From Alcanivorax sp. 24 (GTDB taxonomy: Bacteria > Pseudomonadota > Gammaproteobacteria > Pseudomonadales > Alcanivoracaceae): a stretch of DNA of 64,000 bases. A program made the translations under genes and the position numbers. The notes under the pieces were generated by a model. It had not been told where the DNA came from. It saw only the letters and a list, made by a program, of their open reading frames with translations, and did no database searches. Below, piece by piece: positions 36,307 to 46,275 of this stretch. Numbering within the stretch: position 1 is the stretch's first letter; each line of letters begins with the position of its first letter. The DNA is taken from assembly GCF_004360225.1 (NCBI RefSeq), contig NZ_SNUA01000005.1:1-64000 (forward strand), read 5' to 3'.

Positions 36307-37109
36307 TGCTCGACAAGGCTTTGATTCGCCAGGCCGCCCTGCGGCTCGACGACGCCGAACAACGGCGCACCCAGATCCGGCAGCTGTCACTGGAACAACC
36401 GGACATCACCATCGAAGACGCTTATGCCATTCAACGGGCCTGGGTGGATAAAAAAATCGCCGACGGCCGTAAGCTGATCGGCCACAAGATCGGCCTGACT
36501 TCCCGTGCCATGCAGGTATCCTCCAACATCAACGAACCGGACTACGGTGCCCTTCTGGATGACATGCTGTTTGACGAGGGAACCGATATTCCCTGCAACC
36601 GTTTCATCGTACCGCGCCTGGAAGTGGAGCTGGCCTTCATGCTTGGCAAACCGCTGTCAGGCCCGGACTGCACCCTGTTCGATGTCTACGATGCCACCGA
36701 ATATGTGATTCCGGCACTGGAAATCATCGACGCCCGTATCCAGCAAGTGGACGCGCAAAGCGGCGCCACCCGCAAGGTCTTCGACACCATATCCGACAAC
36801 GCCGCCAACGCCGGCGTGGTCATGGGTGGCCGTGCCATTCGGCCCATGGACGTGGATCTGAGACGGGTGTCGGCGGTGCTGTATCGCAATGGCGTGATCG
36901 AGGAATCCGGTGTCGCCGCCGCCGTACTCAACCACCCGGCCAAGGGCGTGGCCTGGCTCGCCAACAAGCTGGCACCCTACGGTGTCGGCCTGGAGCCCGG
37001 CCAATTGATTCTCGGCGGCTCCTTCACCCGACCGGTGGCGGTGCGCCCCGGCGACACCTTTCATGTGGACTACGGTGATCTCGGCGCCATCGCCTGCCGT
37101 TTTGTTTAA
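36306..37109 (+). CDS. hpaH: 2-oxo-hept-4-ene-1,7-dioate hydratase
   Basis: Hydratase of 267 residues in the MhpD/HpaH family, adding water to the decarboxylated intermediate. Typical motifs are [31 protein letters not shown] and the metal-site [11 protein letters not shown], with ALEIIDARI. It is coupled to hpaF and lies 12 bp before hpaI. Confidence 0.94.
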   Translation: MLDKALIRQAALRLDDAEQRRTQIRQLSLEQPDITIEDAYAIQRAWVDKKIADGRKLIGHKIGLTSRAMQVSSNINEPDYGALLDDMLFDEGTDIPCNRFIVPRLEVELAFMLGKPLSGPDCTLFDVYDATEYVIPALEIIDARIQQVDAQSGATRKVFDTISDNAANAGVVMGGRAIRPMDVDLRRVSAVLYRNGVIEESGVAAAVLNHPAKGVAWLANKLAPYGVGLEPGQLILGGSFTRPVAVRPGDTFHVDYGDLGAIACRFV

Positions 37110-37121
37110 CGGAGAAATCTC

Positions 37122-37922
37122 ATGGACATGCCGGTGAACACATTCAAACGGGCCCTGCTGCAAGGCGTACCGCAAATCGGGCTGTGGTTGGGGTTGGCCC
37201 ATCCCTACAGCGCCGAGCTGGCGGCCAACGCCGGTTTTGACTGGCTGTTACTTGACGGTGAGCACGCGCCCAATGATCTGCGCAGCCTGCTGTCCCAATT
37301 GCAGGCCATTGCTCCGTACCGCTCGCAACCGGTGGTGCGCCCCCCCGTGGGCGACACCGCTCTGATCAAGCAGTACCTGGACCTGGGAGCACAGACACTG
37401 CTGGTGCCAATGGTGGAGACAGCGGATCAGGCGCGCCAGTTGGTCCGGGACATGCGCTACCCACCAGAGGGCGTGCGCGGGGTCGGCAGCGCTTTGGCGC
37501 GGGCATCGCGCTGGAACAGCGTGCCCGGTTACCTGGACAAGGCCAACGACGAAATGTGTTTACTGGTGCAGATAGAGTCAAAAGCCGGCCTGGACAATCT
37601 GGACGCCATCGCCGCGGTGGAGGGTGTCGACGGCGTCTTCATCGGCCCCGCGGACCTCAGCGCCGCTCTGGGCCATCGCGGCAACCCCGCTCACCCGCAA
37701 GTGCAAGAGACCATTAAGAATGCCATTGGCCGCATTCTGGCCGCCGGCAAGGCTCCCGGTATTCTCTATGCCGATCCCGGAAAGGCGCGCCATTTTCTCG
37801 ATCTCGGTTGTTTGTTCGTGGCGGTGGGCGTGGACACCAGCCTGCTGATGGGCGCTCTGAAAAACCTGGCCGGGCGATTCATGGCCAGTGACCACAACCC
37901 GGCTCCGCCTGCCGTGTACTGA
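37122..37922 (+). CDS. hpaI: 4-hydroxy-2-oxoheptanedioate aldolase
   Basis: Class II pyruvate aldolase of 266 residues that splits 4-hydroxy-2-oxoheptanedioate to pyruvate and succinic semialdehyde. [28 protein letters not shown] (metal ligand E) and [14 protein letters not shown] are the HpcH/HpaI signatures. Its aldehyde product explains the succinate-semialdehyde dehydrogenase two genes downstream. Confidence 0.95.
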   Translation: MDMPVNTFKRALLQGVPQIGLWLGLAHPYSAELAANAGFDWLLLDGEHAPNDLRSLLSQLQAIAPYRSQPVVRPPVGDTALIKQYLDLGAQTLLVPMVETADQARQLVRDMRYPPEGVRGVGSALARASRWNSVPGYLDKANDEMCLLVQIESKAGLDNLDAIAAVEGVDGVFIGPADLSAALGHRGNPAHPQVQETIKNAIGRILAAGKAPGILYADPGKARHFLDLGCLFVAVGVDTSLLMGALKNLAGRFMASDHNPAPPAVY

Positions 37923-37971
37923 CCGATGTATTGACGCTCCCGCGCTCATCATTACAACAAGAGGAAAAATC

Positions 37972-38925
37972 ATGCTTCGCTTACGCTCGCCACTGGCCGC
38001 GACGCTGCTTTTCATAGCCACTCTGATCCCTTTCGGCGTCGCCGCCGCACCGGCGGATCAGGCGCCGGTTCGTCTGATCCTGCTTGGCACCAAGGGCGGC
38101 CCTTCCATACTCTCCGATCAGCGCTTGCCCCAATCCACCGCGCTCATGATCGGCGATGATCTTTACCTGCTCGACGCCGGCTACGGCGCCAGCCTGCGTC
38201 TGGTTCAGGCCGGTATTCCGCTGGCCCGCCTCAAAGGCGTGTTCATCACCCATCTGCACAGCGATCACGTACTGGATTATCCGTCGGTGCTGATGAATGG
38301 CTGGGCCAGCGGGCTGAAGCATTCGGTGCGGGTGTTCGGCCCGCCCGGTACTCAGGCGATGACCGACAACACCTGGAAGACGTTCCAGGTGGACATCGGT
38401 CTGCGTATCGACGATGAAGGCAAACCCGATCCGCGCCAGCTGATCACCGTAAAGGAAATCGGAGAAGGCGTGGTGTATCGGGATAAGCAACTCACCGTCT
38501 CCGCCCTGCGCGTGCCGCACCCGCCGTTCAAGGACGGCCAGGCCTTCGCTTACAAGTTCGAGACCGGCGGCAAGACCATCGTTCTTTCCGGCGACCTGAA
38601 TTACTTTCCGCCGCTGGCGGAGTTCGCCAAGGGCGCCGATGTCCTGATCAACGAAGTGGTCCACGTGGAAGCTGTCGAACGCCTGGCCAAACGTATCGGT
38701 AACGGCTCCACTCTGGCCAAGGCCATCATCTCTCACCACGTCACCGCCGGGAACGTGGGCCGTATCGCCAGGGACGCCGGCGTGAAGAAGCTGGTGCTGA
38801 GCCATTTCGTTCCCGCCGACGATCCTTTGGTCACCGATGACGTCTGGCGCCAGGCGGTGGGCGATCAGTATCAAGGGCCCATCGTGGTGGGCCGCGACGG
38901 CATGGAAATCAAACTCGATGACTGA
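37972..38925 (+). CDS. Secreted metallo-beta-lactamase-fold hydrolase in the hpa operon
   Basis: Protein of 317 residues with a clear Sec signal peptide (LRSPLAATLLFIATLIPFGVAAAPA). The metal motif is ITHLHSDHVLDYP, followed by LSGDLNYFPP and a distal ISHH and LSHF, a pattern of the RNase Z/arylsulfatase-like MBL branch. GAGGAAA precedes the ATG. Its end overlaps the next gene by eight bases, so it is a true operon member, though no such gene is part of the E. coli hpa set. It may release the aromatic acid from an ester, lactone or sulfate in the periplasm (inference). Confidence 0.82.
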   Translation: MLRLRSPLAATLLFIATLIPFGVAAAPADQAPVRLILLGTKGGPSILSDQRLPQSTALMIGDDLYLLDAGYGASLRLVQAGIPLARLKGVFITHLHSDHVLDYPSVLMNGWASGLKHSVRVFGPPGTQAMTDNTWKTFQVDIGLRIDDEGKPDPRQLITVKEIGEGVVYRDKQLTVSALRVPHPPFKDGQAFAYKFETGGKTIVLSGDLNYFPPLAEFAKGADVLINEVVHVEAVERLAKRIGNGSTLAKAIISHHVTAGNVGRIARDAGVKKLVLSHFVPADDPLVTDDVWRQAVGDQYQGPIVVGRDGMEIKLDD

Positions 38926-40390
38926 CACCACCGCTTTTTCAAGCGCTCTTCAACAGAACGGGCTCTTTCGGCAAGACGCTTATATTGACGGCAACTGGGT
39001 AAACACCGCGCAGCGGTTCGCGGTCACCGATCCCGCCACGGGCAACATCGTGGCGACCGTGGCGGATTGCGGCGCCGACGCCACCCGCGCGGCGGTGGAC
39101 GCCGCCCACCGGGCGCTGCCGGCCTGGCGCGACCGGACCAGCGGCGAGCGCGCCGCGCTGCTGAAGGAATGGTTTCGTCTGGTGATGGAAAATCGCCAGG
39201 ATCTGGCTCACTTGCTGAGCCTGGAACAAGGCAAGCCACTGGCGGAAAGTCTCGGCGAAATCGACCACGGCGCCCGCTTCCTGGAGTGGTTCGCCGAGGA
39301 AGCCAAGCGGGTGTACGGCGATATCATTCCCCATGATCGCGCCGGCCGGCGTCTGGTGGTGCTGAAACAACCCGTGGGGGTGACGGCGGCGATCACCCCT
39401 TGGAACTTTCCCCATGCCATGGTCACCCGCAAGGCGGCACCGGCGCTTGCCGCCGGTTGCACCCTGGTGCTCAAACCGGATCCGCAAACACCGCTGTCGG
39501 CACTGGCACTGGCGGCACTGGCGGAACAGGCAGGCCTGCCCGCCGGCGTCCTGAACGTGGTCACCGGACTCGACGCCGCCACCATCGGCGCGGCACTGAC
39601 CGGCGACGAGCGGGTCCGCAAATTATCATTCACGGGTTCCACCGCCGTGGGTAAGTTACTGATGGCCCAATGCGCGGAACAAATGAAAAAGGTCAGCCTG
39701 GAATTGGGCGGTAACGCCCCCTTCATCGTTTTCGACGACGCCGATTTGGACGCCGCCGTGCAAGGCGCACTGACATCCAAGTTTCGCAACAGTGGCCAGA
39801 CTTGCGTCTGTACCAACCGCTTCTTGATCCACGACCGCATTTACGATGCGTTCTGCCAGCGCTTCAGCACGGCGGTGGCGGCGCTGCGGGTCGGGCCGGC
39901 TTTCGAGGAAGGTGTGCAGCAAGGGCCGCTCATCAACGAGCAGGCCCTGCGGAAGGTGGAGATTCACCTGGCCGATGCCGCCAGCAAAGGTGCCCGCATT
40001 CTCATCGGCGGGCAGCGCCATGCGCTCGGCGGCGCTTTCTTTCAGCCCACGGTGCTGGCCAACGCCACACCGGATATGTTGCTGTTTCAGCAAGAAACTT
40101 TCGGACCTCTGGCACCAGTGTTCCGGTTTCATGACGAAGAGGAAGCACTGGCCCTGGCCAACGACACGCCGTTTGGACTGGCCGCTTACCTCTATACACG
40201 TGATCTGGGGCGCGCCTGGCGCGTCAGCGAGGCGCTGGAATATGGCATGGTCGGCGTTAATGAAGGTATTATTTCCAACGAGCGGGCACCCTTTGGCGGC
40301 ATCAAGGAATCAGGTCAGGGCCGCGAAGGCTCCCGTTACGGAATTGAGGACTATCTGGAAGTAAAATACATGTGTCTGGGCATCGGTTGA
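38918..40390 (+). CDS. gabD: Succinate-semialdehyde dehydrogenase
   Basis: NAD(P)-dependent aldehyde dehydrogenase of 490 residues. The motifs ITPWNFPHAM, KPDPQTPLSALAL, LELGGNAPFIVFDDADLD (catalytic E) and FRNSGQTCVCTNRF (catalytic C followed by C two residues on) match GabD. It would oxidise succinic semialdehyde from HpaI to succinate for the TCA cycle. I chose the ATG at 38918 inside the end of the MBL gene; a longer in-frame reading is only shadow. Confidence 0.9.
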   Translation: MTDTTAFSSALQQNGLFRQDAYIDGNWVNTAQRFAVTDPATGNIVATVADCGADATRAAVDAAHRALPAWRDRTSGERAALLKEWFRLVMENRQDLAHLLSLEQGKPLAESLGEIDHGARFLEWFAEEAKRVYGDIIPHDRAGRRLVVLKQPVGVTAAITPWNFPHAMVTRKAAPALAAGCTLVLKPDPQTPLSALALAALAEQAGLPAGVLNVVTGLDAATIGAALTGDERVRKLSFTGSTAVGKLLMAQCAEQMKKVSLELGGNAPFIVFDDADLDAAVQGALTSKFRNSGQTCVCTNRFLIHDRIYDAFCQRFSTAVAALRVGPAFEEGVQQGPLINEQALRKVEIHLADAASKGARILIGGQRHALGGAFFQPTVLANATPDMLLFQQETFGPLAPVFRFHDEEEALALANDTPFGLAAYLYTRDLGRAWRVSEALEYGMVGVNEGIISNERAPFGGIKESGQGREGSRYGIEDYLEVKYMCLGIG

Positions 40391-40423
40391 TGCCCATTCC
40401 AACTGTAAGGACGCCGATCCCGC

Positions 40424-40852
40424 ATGCCCAAAGCCGCACCCTCCCTCACCCTGGCCCTGTTGCAGGGTCGCGAAGCCGTGATGGCGTACTTCCGCCCTTT
40501 GCTCAACAAACACAACTTGACCGAGCAGCAATGGCGAGTCATTCGTATTCTTAAACAAGCTCCTGACTTTACCCTGGAAAGTCGTGATCTGGCCGCCCTG
40601 GCCTGTATTCTCCGGCCCAGCCTTACCGGCGTGCTGGTGCGCCTGGAAAAGGCCGGCCACGTACACCGCTGGAAACCGGAAACCGATCAACGGCGCCTGT
40701 GCGTCACCCTCACCGATCAGGGACATGAGGTATTCGCGCAAATGAGCAAAGGCATGAACCGGCAATATCAGAAGATCCAGCAGCGACTCGGCGAGGACGA
40801 CTACCAGACCTTGATGAACCTGTTGAGCCGGCTGCGGGATCTACAGCCCTGA
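40424..40852 (+). CDS. hpaR: MarR-family repressor of homoprotocatechuate genes
   Basis: Winged-helix regulator of 142 residues very close to E. coli HpaR: LALLQGREAVMAYFRPLLNKHNLTEQQWRVIRIL and CILRPSLTGVLVRLEKAGHV with KPETDQRRL. HpaR represses the meta-cleavage operon and is released by pathway aromatics. It lies 33 bp after gabD and is the last gene before a terminator. The likely operators are at 31909 and 28504. Confidence 0.93.
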   Translation: MPKAAPSLTLALLQGREAVMAYFRPLLNKHNLTEQQWRVIRILKQAPDFTLESRDLAALACILRPSLTGVLVRLEKAGHVHRWKPETDQRRLCVTLTDQGHEVFAQMSKGMNRQYQKIQQRLGEDDYQTLMNLLSRLRDLQP

Positions 40853-40870
40853 ATAGGTAAACCAGCCGAC

Positions 40871-40894
40871 GGCGACCCAGGTCGCCGCTTTTTT
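40871..40894 (+). terminator. Intrinsic terminator after hpaR
   Basis: GGCGACC and GGTCGCC form a compact stem followed after two bases by TTTTTT, 18 bp past the hpaR stop. Confidence 0.8.
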
Positions 40895-40900
40895 GGGACT

Positions 40901-40962
40901 CATAGCGGTTTAGAGGGAAACGGCGCTTCGATCATGAGCACGGGTCTGTAACGGAAGGGGCT
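40901..40962 (+). repeat. Dispersed repeat copy B (CGGTTTAGAGGG type)
   Basis: About 60 bp starting CATAGCGGTTTAGAGGGAAACGG and running through CGGGTCTGTAACGGAAGGGGCT. It is close to copy C at 60446 over the whole length and to copy A at 28591 over the first 21 bases. Like copy C, it starts within seven bases of a terminator T tract and leads straight into a REP hairpin. Confidence 0.75.
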
Positions 40963-40970
40963 ACGAAGCC

Positions 40971-41042
40971 GCTGTGGGAGCTTGCTTGCAAGCGAATAAG
41001 CTTCCGGGTCCCAAGATTTGCCTGCAAGCAAGCTCCCACAGC
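40971..41042. repeat. REP-type inverted repeat
   Basis: Arms 40971-40997 (GCTGTGGGAGCTTGCTTGC...GCGAAT) and 41016-41042 are near-perfect reverse complements. It is the same family as at 3773, 7850 and 60524, and fills the gap between convergent hpaR and the binding-protein gene. Confidence 0.88.
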
Positions 41043-41116
41043 GGTGCTGTAGCAACCTCCAGGTTGATATCTTCGGGGTAACCGGGGAATACGGGTATCC
41101 TTTATCCTCTCCAGGA

Positions 41117-41147
41117 AAGGTTCGTCGTTGAAAGCGCGACGAACCTT
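41117..41147. terminator. Bidirectional-type hairpin between convergent genes
   Basis: AAGGTTCGTCG and CGACGAACCTT form an 11-bp stem with a 9-nt loop just past the end of the minus-strand binding-protein gene. Short T-rich runs lie on both sides. Confidence 0.65.
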
Positions 41148-41160
41148 CTTTCCGCTTCCG

Positions 41161-42387
41161 TTATTGTGGCCGACGCATGCGGCACCCGGTCGCCGGCATG
41201 GTGACCACCTCGGGTTCAATACGATCCAGTTTGGCGAAATTGAAGCCCGTGCCTTCGGCGCCATAGGGCATGTCGTCCTTCAGCACAGAAACGAACAACG
41301 GCGTTTGCAGCTGATGGTCCTCGCCACGCATGGTGACGGTGCCGTAGGACGTCTCCAGTGACAGTCCTTCCAGCGCCCGGGCCACGTCCACCGGATCATT
41401 GCTGCCCGCCTTGTTCGCCGCTTTTTGCAGCATTTCCAACATTACCGTGATACGCGGATAAAACAGGAAGTAATCCCATTTCTTGTCTTTATACATCTGC
41501 TTCTGACGCTCGCCAATAGCATCGTCATCGGTATCACCGTAATAGCCATAGATCTCATAAATACGGTCCACGCCCTGCTCGCCCAACTGGCTGACTACCC
41601 CCGGGCTACCGCCGTAATAAGTCAGGAACGGTACATTCAGACCAAACTCCGCCGCTGCTTTGACCAGCAAGGTGATATCCTGCCCCCAGTTACCGGTGAT
41701 GATGGCGTCCGCCCCGGATGCCTTGATTTTGGAAACATAGGGGGTGAAATCCTTGACCTTGCTCAGCGGATGAAAATCAGTGCCGACAATTTCGATGTCC
41801 GGACGTTTCTCCTTGAGCATGGTACGCGCGGCCTCCGCCAACGCGTGGCCAAAGCTGTAGTCCTGATTGATCAAGTAGATCTTCTTGATGTCATCCCGAC
41901 TGGCGATCCAGTCGGTGAGCGCTTTCATCTTCATGTCGGAATGCGCTTCGAAACGAAAGTGCCAGAATGAACAGCGATCATTGGTGAAACTTGGCTCCAC
42001 CGCGCCATGATTCAGATAAAGCACTTCCTTTCCGGGGTTACGCCTGTTGTATTTATCCACCGCCGCGATCAGAGCCGACCCCACCGCTGAGCCGTTACCC
42101 TGAACAATGTATCGGGCTCCCTCATCGATGGCCTTCTGTAACTGAACCAGGCTTTCCTGGGGATTGATCTTGTTATCCAGACCGATGATTTCAATGGGAT
42201 CTCCATTGAGTCCGCCATCGGCGTTAAGCCGTCGCGCGTCGAAGCGCAGATGCTCCAATACCGGCAGGCCGGTGCTGGCCATGGGGCCGGTCAGCGGATC
42301 AATCAGCGCGATTTTCACCGGCGCCGCCAGCAACGGCCCCGCCATCATCATCAATGCAGCGAATAGAATAGAAATAGCACTCCGCAT
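41161..42387 (-). CDS. Orphan LivJ/LivK-type ABC substrate-binding protein
   Basis: Periplasmic binding protein of 408 residues with signal peptide MRSAISILFAALMMMAGPLLAA. The mature start VKIALIDPLTGPMASTG and FDARRLNADGGLNGDPIEIIGLDNK are typical of the branched-chain amino acid/aromatic acid group (Peripla_BP_6). GGAGG is six bases before the chosen ATG; a start 12 codons earlier is less likely. No permease or ATPase gene is nearby. Relatives near aromatic catabolism can bind aryl acids, but a link to the hpa genes is only positional. Upstream lies an AT-rich stretch with arms ACTCT/AGAGT (42453-42475). Confidence 0.82.
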   Translation of the reverse strand: MRSAISILFAALMMMAGPLLAAPVKIALIDPLTGPMASTGLPVLEHLRFDARRLNADGGLNGDPIEIIGLDNKINPQESLVQLQKAIDEGARYIVQGNGSAVGSALIAAVDKYNRRNPGKEVLYLNHGAVEPSFTNDRCSFWHFRFEAHSDMKMKALTDWIASRDDIKKIYLINQDYSFGHALAEAARTMLKEKRPDIEIVGTDFHPLSKVKDFTPYVSKIKASGADAIITGNWGQDITLLVKAAAEFGLNVPFLTYYGGSPGVVSQLGEQGVDRIYEIYGYYGDTDDDAIGERQKQMYKDKKWDYFLFYPRITVMLEMLQKAANKAGSNDPVDVARALEGLSLETSYGTVTMRGEDHQLQTPLFVSVLKDDMPYGAEGTGFNFAKLDRIEPEVVTMPATGCRMRRPQ

Positions 42388-42518
42388 AAAGCCTCCGTTG
42401 TTATTGTGATAAGCGTTATTCATGCCTCCCGAAGCAAGGCTTTTAAATATTTACTCTGTATATATACCAAAGAGTATGTGCACAACAACGAGGCCTTGTC
42501 TATTGTGCCTTGTGGCCC

Positions 42519-43256
42519 CTAGTCTCCACTGCTCGCCCTGCGACGGCGGGCGCTCATGCGCAGGTTGAGCATTTCCACACCAAAGCTGAACGCCATGGCG
42601 AAATAGATGTAGCCCTTGGGTATATGGAAATCGAGACCGTCCGCAACCAACGCCGTCCCCACCAGCACCAGAAACGACAGCGCCAGCATCTTCAGGGTTG
42701 GATGTTCGGTAACGAAATTACCGATGGCATTGGCGAAGACCATCATGAAGCCCACCGCGATGACCACCGCGATCACCATCACCTCCAGATGATTGGCCAT
42801 GCCGACGGCGGTAATAACGGAGTCCAGCGAAAACACCACATCCAGCAACGCGATCTGCACCAGAATACTGAAGAAGGAAGCTCTGCCCCTGGACTTGGTA
42901 AACTGATGTTGTTCGCCGGCGTCATCAATGGAGTGATGGATTTCCATCACCGATTTTGCCAGCAGAAATAAACCGCCGAGAATCAGCACCAGATCGCGGC
43001 CGGAAATGCCCTGCCCCAGCACCGTGAACCAATCCGCGGTGAGCCTGGTCAGCCAGGCCAGTGACGCCAGTAGCAGCAGCCGCATGATCATGGCCAGGGA
43101 CAAGCCAATCAAACGCGCCTTGGGACGCTGCCGCTCCGGTAGTCGGTCAACCAGAATGGAAAGAAAAATGATATTGTCGATACCCAGCACGATTTCCAGG
43201 GCGGTCAGGGTGGCAAGGGCCACCCACGCCTCTGGAGCAGCTATCCACTCCAGCAT
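42519..43256 (-). CDS. TerC-family membrane protein, YgdQ-like
   Basis: Integral membrane protein of 245 residues with about seven hydrophobic segments. LEIVLGIDNIIFLSILVDRLP and LLDVVFSLDSVITAVGM are the two conserved acidic membrane motifs of the TerC superfamily, and the KGYIYFAMAFSFGVEMLNL end matches YgdQ. Family members are linked to metal (Mn) export, and the name should not be read as proof of tellurite resistance. GAAGGA lies seven bases before the ATG at 43256; it diverges from acnA. Confidence 0.85.
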   Translation of the reverse strand: MLEWIAAPEAWVALATLTALEIVLGIDNIIFLSILVDRLPERQRPKARLIGLSLAMIMRLLLLASLAWLTRLTADWFTVLGQGISGRDLVLILGGLFLLAKSVMEIHHSIDDAGEQHQFTKSRGRASFFSILVQIALLDVVFSLDSVITAVGMANHLEVMVIAVVIAVGFMMVFANAIGNFVTEHPTLKMLALSFLVLVGTALVADGLDFHIPKGYIYFAMAFSFGVEMLNLRMSARRRRASSGD

Positions 43257-43476
43257 GTATCGTCCTTCGTCCAGCACCAACGTTACGTCCGGGCGTGGGG
43301 GCCGAACCACGCGCCTCACCCGCTCCCCGGGGATCCATTTTCGGCCAATGAAGCGCCATTGCCGTCCCCCATCCTACCGATAGTCGCCCCCTGTCGCCCA
43401 CTGGTTCATGTACCGGCCATATGGGCGTAGTATCAAAGGACCCCAACCCCACAACTTGCATGAAAGGAGGTGCGCA

Positions 43477-46221
43477 GTGACGAGGATTGGCCAGGACACC
43501 CTGAACAGCGCCAAGCCGCTGAACGTCGGCGATCGGACCTATCATTACTTCGATCTCAATACCGTCGCCGACAAAGGATGGGGTGACCTCAGCAAACTGC
43601 CCTTTTCCCTGAAAGTTCTATTGGAAAACCTGCTGCGCCATGAAGATGGCGACACCGTCACCGTGGACGATATCGAAGCTCTGGTGCGGTGGCCGGAGAA
43701 ACGCACTTCCGATCGCGAAATCAACTACCGCCCCGCCCGGGTACTGATGCAGGACTTCACCGGTGTGCCCGGAGTGGTGGATCTGGCCGCCATGCGCGAC
43801 GCTATCAGCAAGGCTGGCGGCGATCCGAATCGCATCAACCCGCTGGCGCCGGTGGATCTGGTCATCGACCACTCGGTAATGGTGGACAAGTTCGGCAATC
43901 CCCAGGCGTTCTCGGAAAACGTGGAGATCGAGTACGAACGCAACCGCGAGCGGTATCAGTTCCTTCGTTGGGGCCAGAAGGCCTTCGACAATTTCCGCGT
44001 GGTGCCGCCGGGCACCGGGATCTGTCACCAGGTCAACCTGGAGTATCTGGCCCGCGGCGTCTGGTCCGGCGACAGCGACGACGGCAAAACCTATGCCTAC
44101 CCGGACACGTTGGTGGGCACTGACTCTCACACCACCATGATCAACGGCCTGGGGGTACTGGGCTGGGGCGTCGGTGGCATCGAAGCGGAAGCGGCCATGC
44201 TCGGCCAGCCGGTGGCGATGCTGATCCCGGAGGTAATCGGTTTCAAAATCACCGGCAAGCTGCGTGAGGGCGTCACCGCCACCGACCTGGTGCTGACCGT
44301 CACCGAAATGCTCCGCCGGCGCGGCGTGGTGGGCAAGTTCGTCGAGTTCTTCGGCGATGGCCTGGCCGACCTGAGCCTGGCGGACCGCGCCACCATCGGC
44401 AACATGGCACCGGAATACGGCGCCACCTGCGGCTTCTTCCCCATCGACGAACGGACCACCGAATATCTACGGCTCACCGGCCGTCCCCAAGAGGTGGTGG
44501 ATCTGGTGGAAGCCTACTGCAAGGCTCAGGGCCTGTGGCGCTCCAGCGCCGATCCCGATCCGGTCTTCACCGACACCCTGGAACTGGACCTGGACGATGT
44601 GGTCCCCAGCCTGGCCGGCCCGAAGCGGCCCCAGGACCGGGTGCCGATGACCGCCGTGAAACGCACCTTTGTTGATCTGCTCACCAAGGAACTGAAGCTC
44701 GACGACACCGAAATCAGCAAATTGGAGGGCGAAGGCGGACAAACCGCGGTGGGCAACCACGAGCCCTGCAGCGGCGTGGAAGTGGAGCTCAACGGCGAGC
44801 GTTTTCACCTGGACCACGGCGCCGTGGTGATCGCCGCGATCACCTCGTGCACCAATACCTCCAACCCCAGCGTCATGCTCGCCGCCGGCCTGGTGGCGAA
44901 GAAGGCGGTGGAAAGGGGCCTGATGCGCAAGCCCTGGGTAAAAACCTCGCTGGCGCCGGGCTCCAAGGTGGTCACCGATTATCTGAGCAAAACCGGCCTG
45001 CAAGACCCGTTGAACGAGCTGGGCTTCGATCTGGTGGGCTACGGCTGTACCACCTGCATCGGTAACTCCGGCCCGTTGCCGGAAGAGATCGACCACGGCA
45101 TTGCCGAAGGTGACCTGGTGGTGGCGTCCGTGCTTTCCGGCAACCGCAACTTCGAAGGCCGGGTCCACCAAAGCGTACGCACCAACTGGCTGGCATCGCC
45201 GCCGCTAGTGGTGGCCTATGCCCTGGCCGGCACCGTGCGGATCGATCTGGACAAGGATCCACTGGGCCGCGACAACGACGGCAAGCCGGTCTATCTGAAG
45301 GATATCTGGCCCAGCAGCAAGGAAATTCAGGACGCCATGGTGATGGTCAACAACGACATGTTCACCCGTGAATACGCCAGCGTGTTCGATGGCGACGAGA
45401 CCTGGAAAAGCCTGCCGATACCGGATTCCAAAACCTATGAGTGGAACAGCAAATCCACGTACATCCAGAATCCGCCTTTCTTCGAGGGTCTCACCCCCGA
45501 GGTGGAAGACGTGCAGCCGGTCAAGAACGCCCGCGTCCTGGCCTTGCTTGGCGATTCCATCACCACCGACCACATCTCCCCGGCCGGGGCGATCAAGGCG
45601 GACAGCCCGGCGGGGCACTACCTGCAGGGCCACGGCGTGGAACCAATCAATTTCAACTCCTATGGCTCCCGGCGCGGCAACCATGAAGTAATGATGCGCG
45701 GCACGTTCGCCAACATCCGTATTCGTAACGAGATGACCCCGGACATCGAGGGCGGCTACACCAGGCACATGCCCGGTGGCGAGGAAATGCCGATTTACGG
45801 CGCCGCCATGCGCTACCGCAAGGAAGGCGTCCCCAGCGTGGTGGTGGCTGGCAAGGAGTACGGCACCGGCTCCAGCCGCGACTGGGCGGCGAAAGGCACC
45901 CGTCTTCTCGGAGTCCGGGCGGTGATCGCCGAAAGCTTCGAGCGCATCCACCGATCAAACCTGATCGGCATGGGCGTGTTGCCGCTGCAATTCCCGGAGG
46001 GTGTGGACCGCAAGACACTCAACCTGGATGGCAGCGAGGAAGTGGATATTCCCGGCCTGAGCAACGATCTTAAACCAGGGCAGGAAATCGAGGTGATCTT
46101 CCGCAAAGGCGACGGAAAGGAGCAAAGCGTCAAGGCAATCAGCCGTCTGGATACCGGCGCCGAGGTGAACTACTACAAGAACGGTGGCATTCTCCACTAT
46201 GTGCTGCGGCAAATGATGTAA
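43477..46221 (+). CDS. acnA: Aconitate hydratase A
   Basis: [4Fe-4S] enzyme of 914 residues, converting citrate to isocitrate in the TCA and glyoxylate cycles. The cluster cysteines are in [13 protein letters not shown] and [14 protein letters not shown]; the swivel domain has [17 protein letters not shown]. The length is that of the AcnA/IRP1 type. The start is GTG with an ideal AAGGAGG site; an in-frame ATG at 43408 would add 23 residues without a ribosome site. It is monocistronic, closed by a strong terminator. Confidence 0.97.
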   Translation: MTRIGQDTLNSAKPLNVGDRTYHYFDLNTVADKGWGDLSKLPFSLKVLLENLLRHEDGDTVTVDDIEALVRWPEKRTSDREINYRPARVLMQDFTGVPGVVDLAAMRDAISKAGGDPNRINPLAPVDLVIDHSVMVDKFGNPQAFSENVEIEYERNRERYQFLRWGQKAFDNFRVVPPGTGICHQVNLEYLARGVWSGDSDDGKTYAYPDTLVGTDSHTTMINGLGVLGWGVGGIEAEAAMLGQPVAMLIPEVIGFKITGKLREGVTATDLVLTVTEMLRRRGVVGKFVEFFGDGLADLSLADRATIGNMAPEYGATCGFFPIDERTTEYLRLTGRPQEVVDLVEAYCKAQGLWRSSADPDPVFTDTLELDLDDVVPSLAGPKRPQDRVPMTAVKRTFVDLLTKELKLDDTEISKLEGEGGQTAVGNHEPCSGVEVELNGERFHLDHGAVVIAAITSCTNTSNPSVMLAAGLVAKKAVERGLMRKPWVKTSLAPGSKVVTDYLSKTGLQDPLNELGFDLVGYGCTTCIGNSGPLPEEIDHGIAEGDLVVASVLSGNRNFEGRVHQSVRTNWLASPPLVVAYALAGTVRIDLDKDPLGRDNDGKPVYLKDIWPSSKEIQDAMVMVNNDMFTREYASVFDGDETWKSLPIPDSKTYEWNSKSTYIQNPPFFEGLTPEVEDVQPVKNARVLALLGDSITTDHISPAGAIKADSPAGHYLQGHGVEPINFNSYGSRRGNHEVMMRGTFANIRIRNEMTPDIEGGYTRHMPGGEEMPIYGAAMRYRKEGVPSVVVAGKEYGTGSSRDWAAKGTRLLGVRAVIAESFERIHRSNLIGMGVLPLQFPEGVDRKTLNLDGSEEVDIPGLSNDLKPGQEIEVIFRKGDGKEQSVKAISRLDTGAEVNYYKNGGILHYVLRQMM

Positions 46222-46227
46222 CCCCCC

Positions 46228-46275
46228 GCGCCGACCCTGCATAAACAGGGTCGGCGCTCTTCTTTCTTTTTTGTT
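46228..46275 (+). terminator. Intrinsic terminator after acnA
   Basis: GCGCCGACCCTG and CAGGGTCGGCGC form a perfect 12-bp stem with a 6-nt loop, followed by a pyrimidine-only stretch with T6. Confidence 0.93.

Noticed and set aside
42519-43256. Tellurite resistance protein
   Set aside because: The TerC name is shared by a broad family; no other ter genes are near and the closest match is YgdQ.
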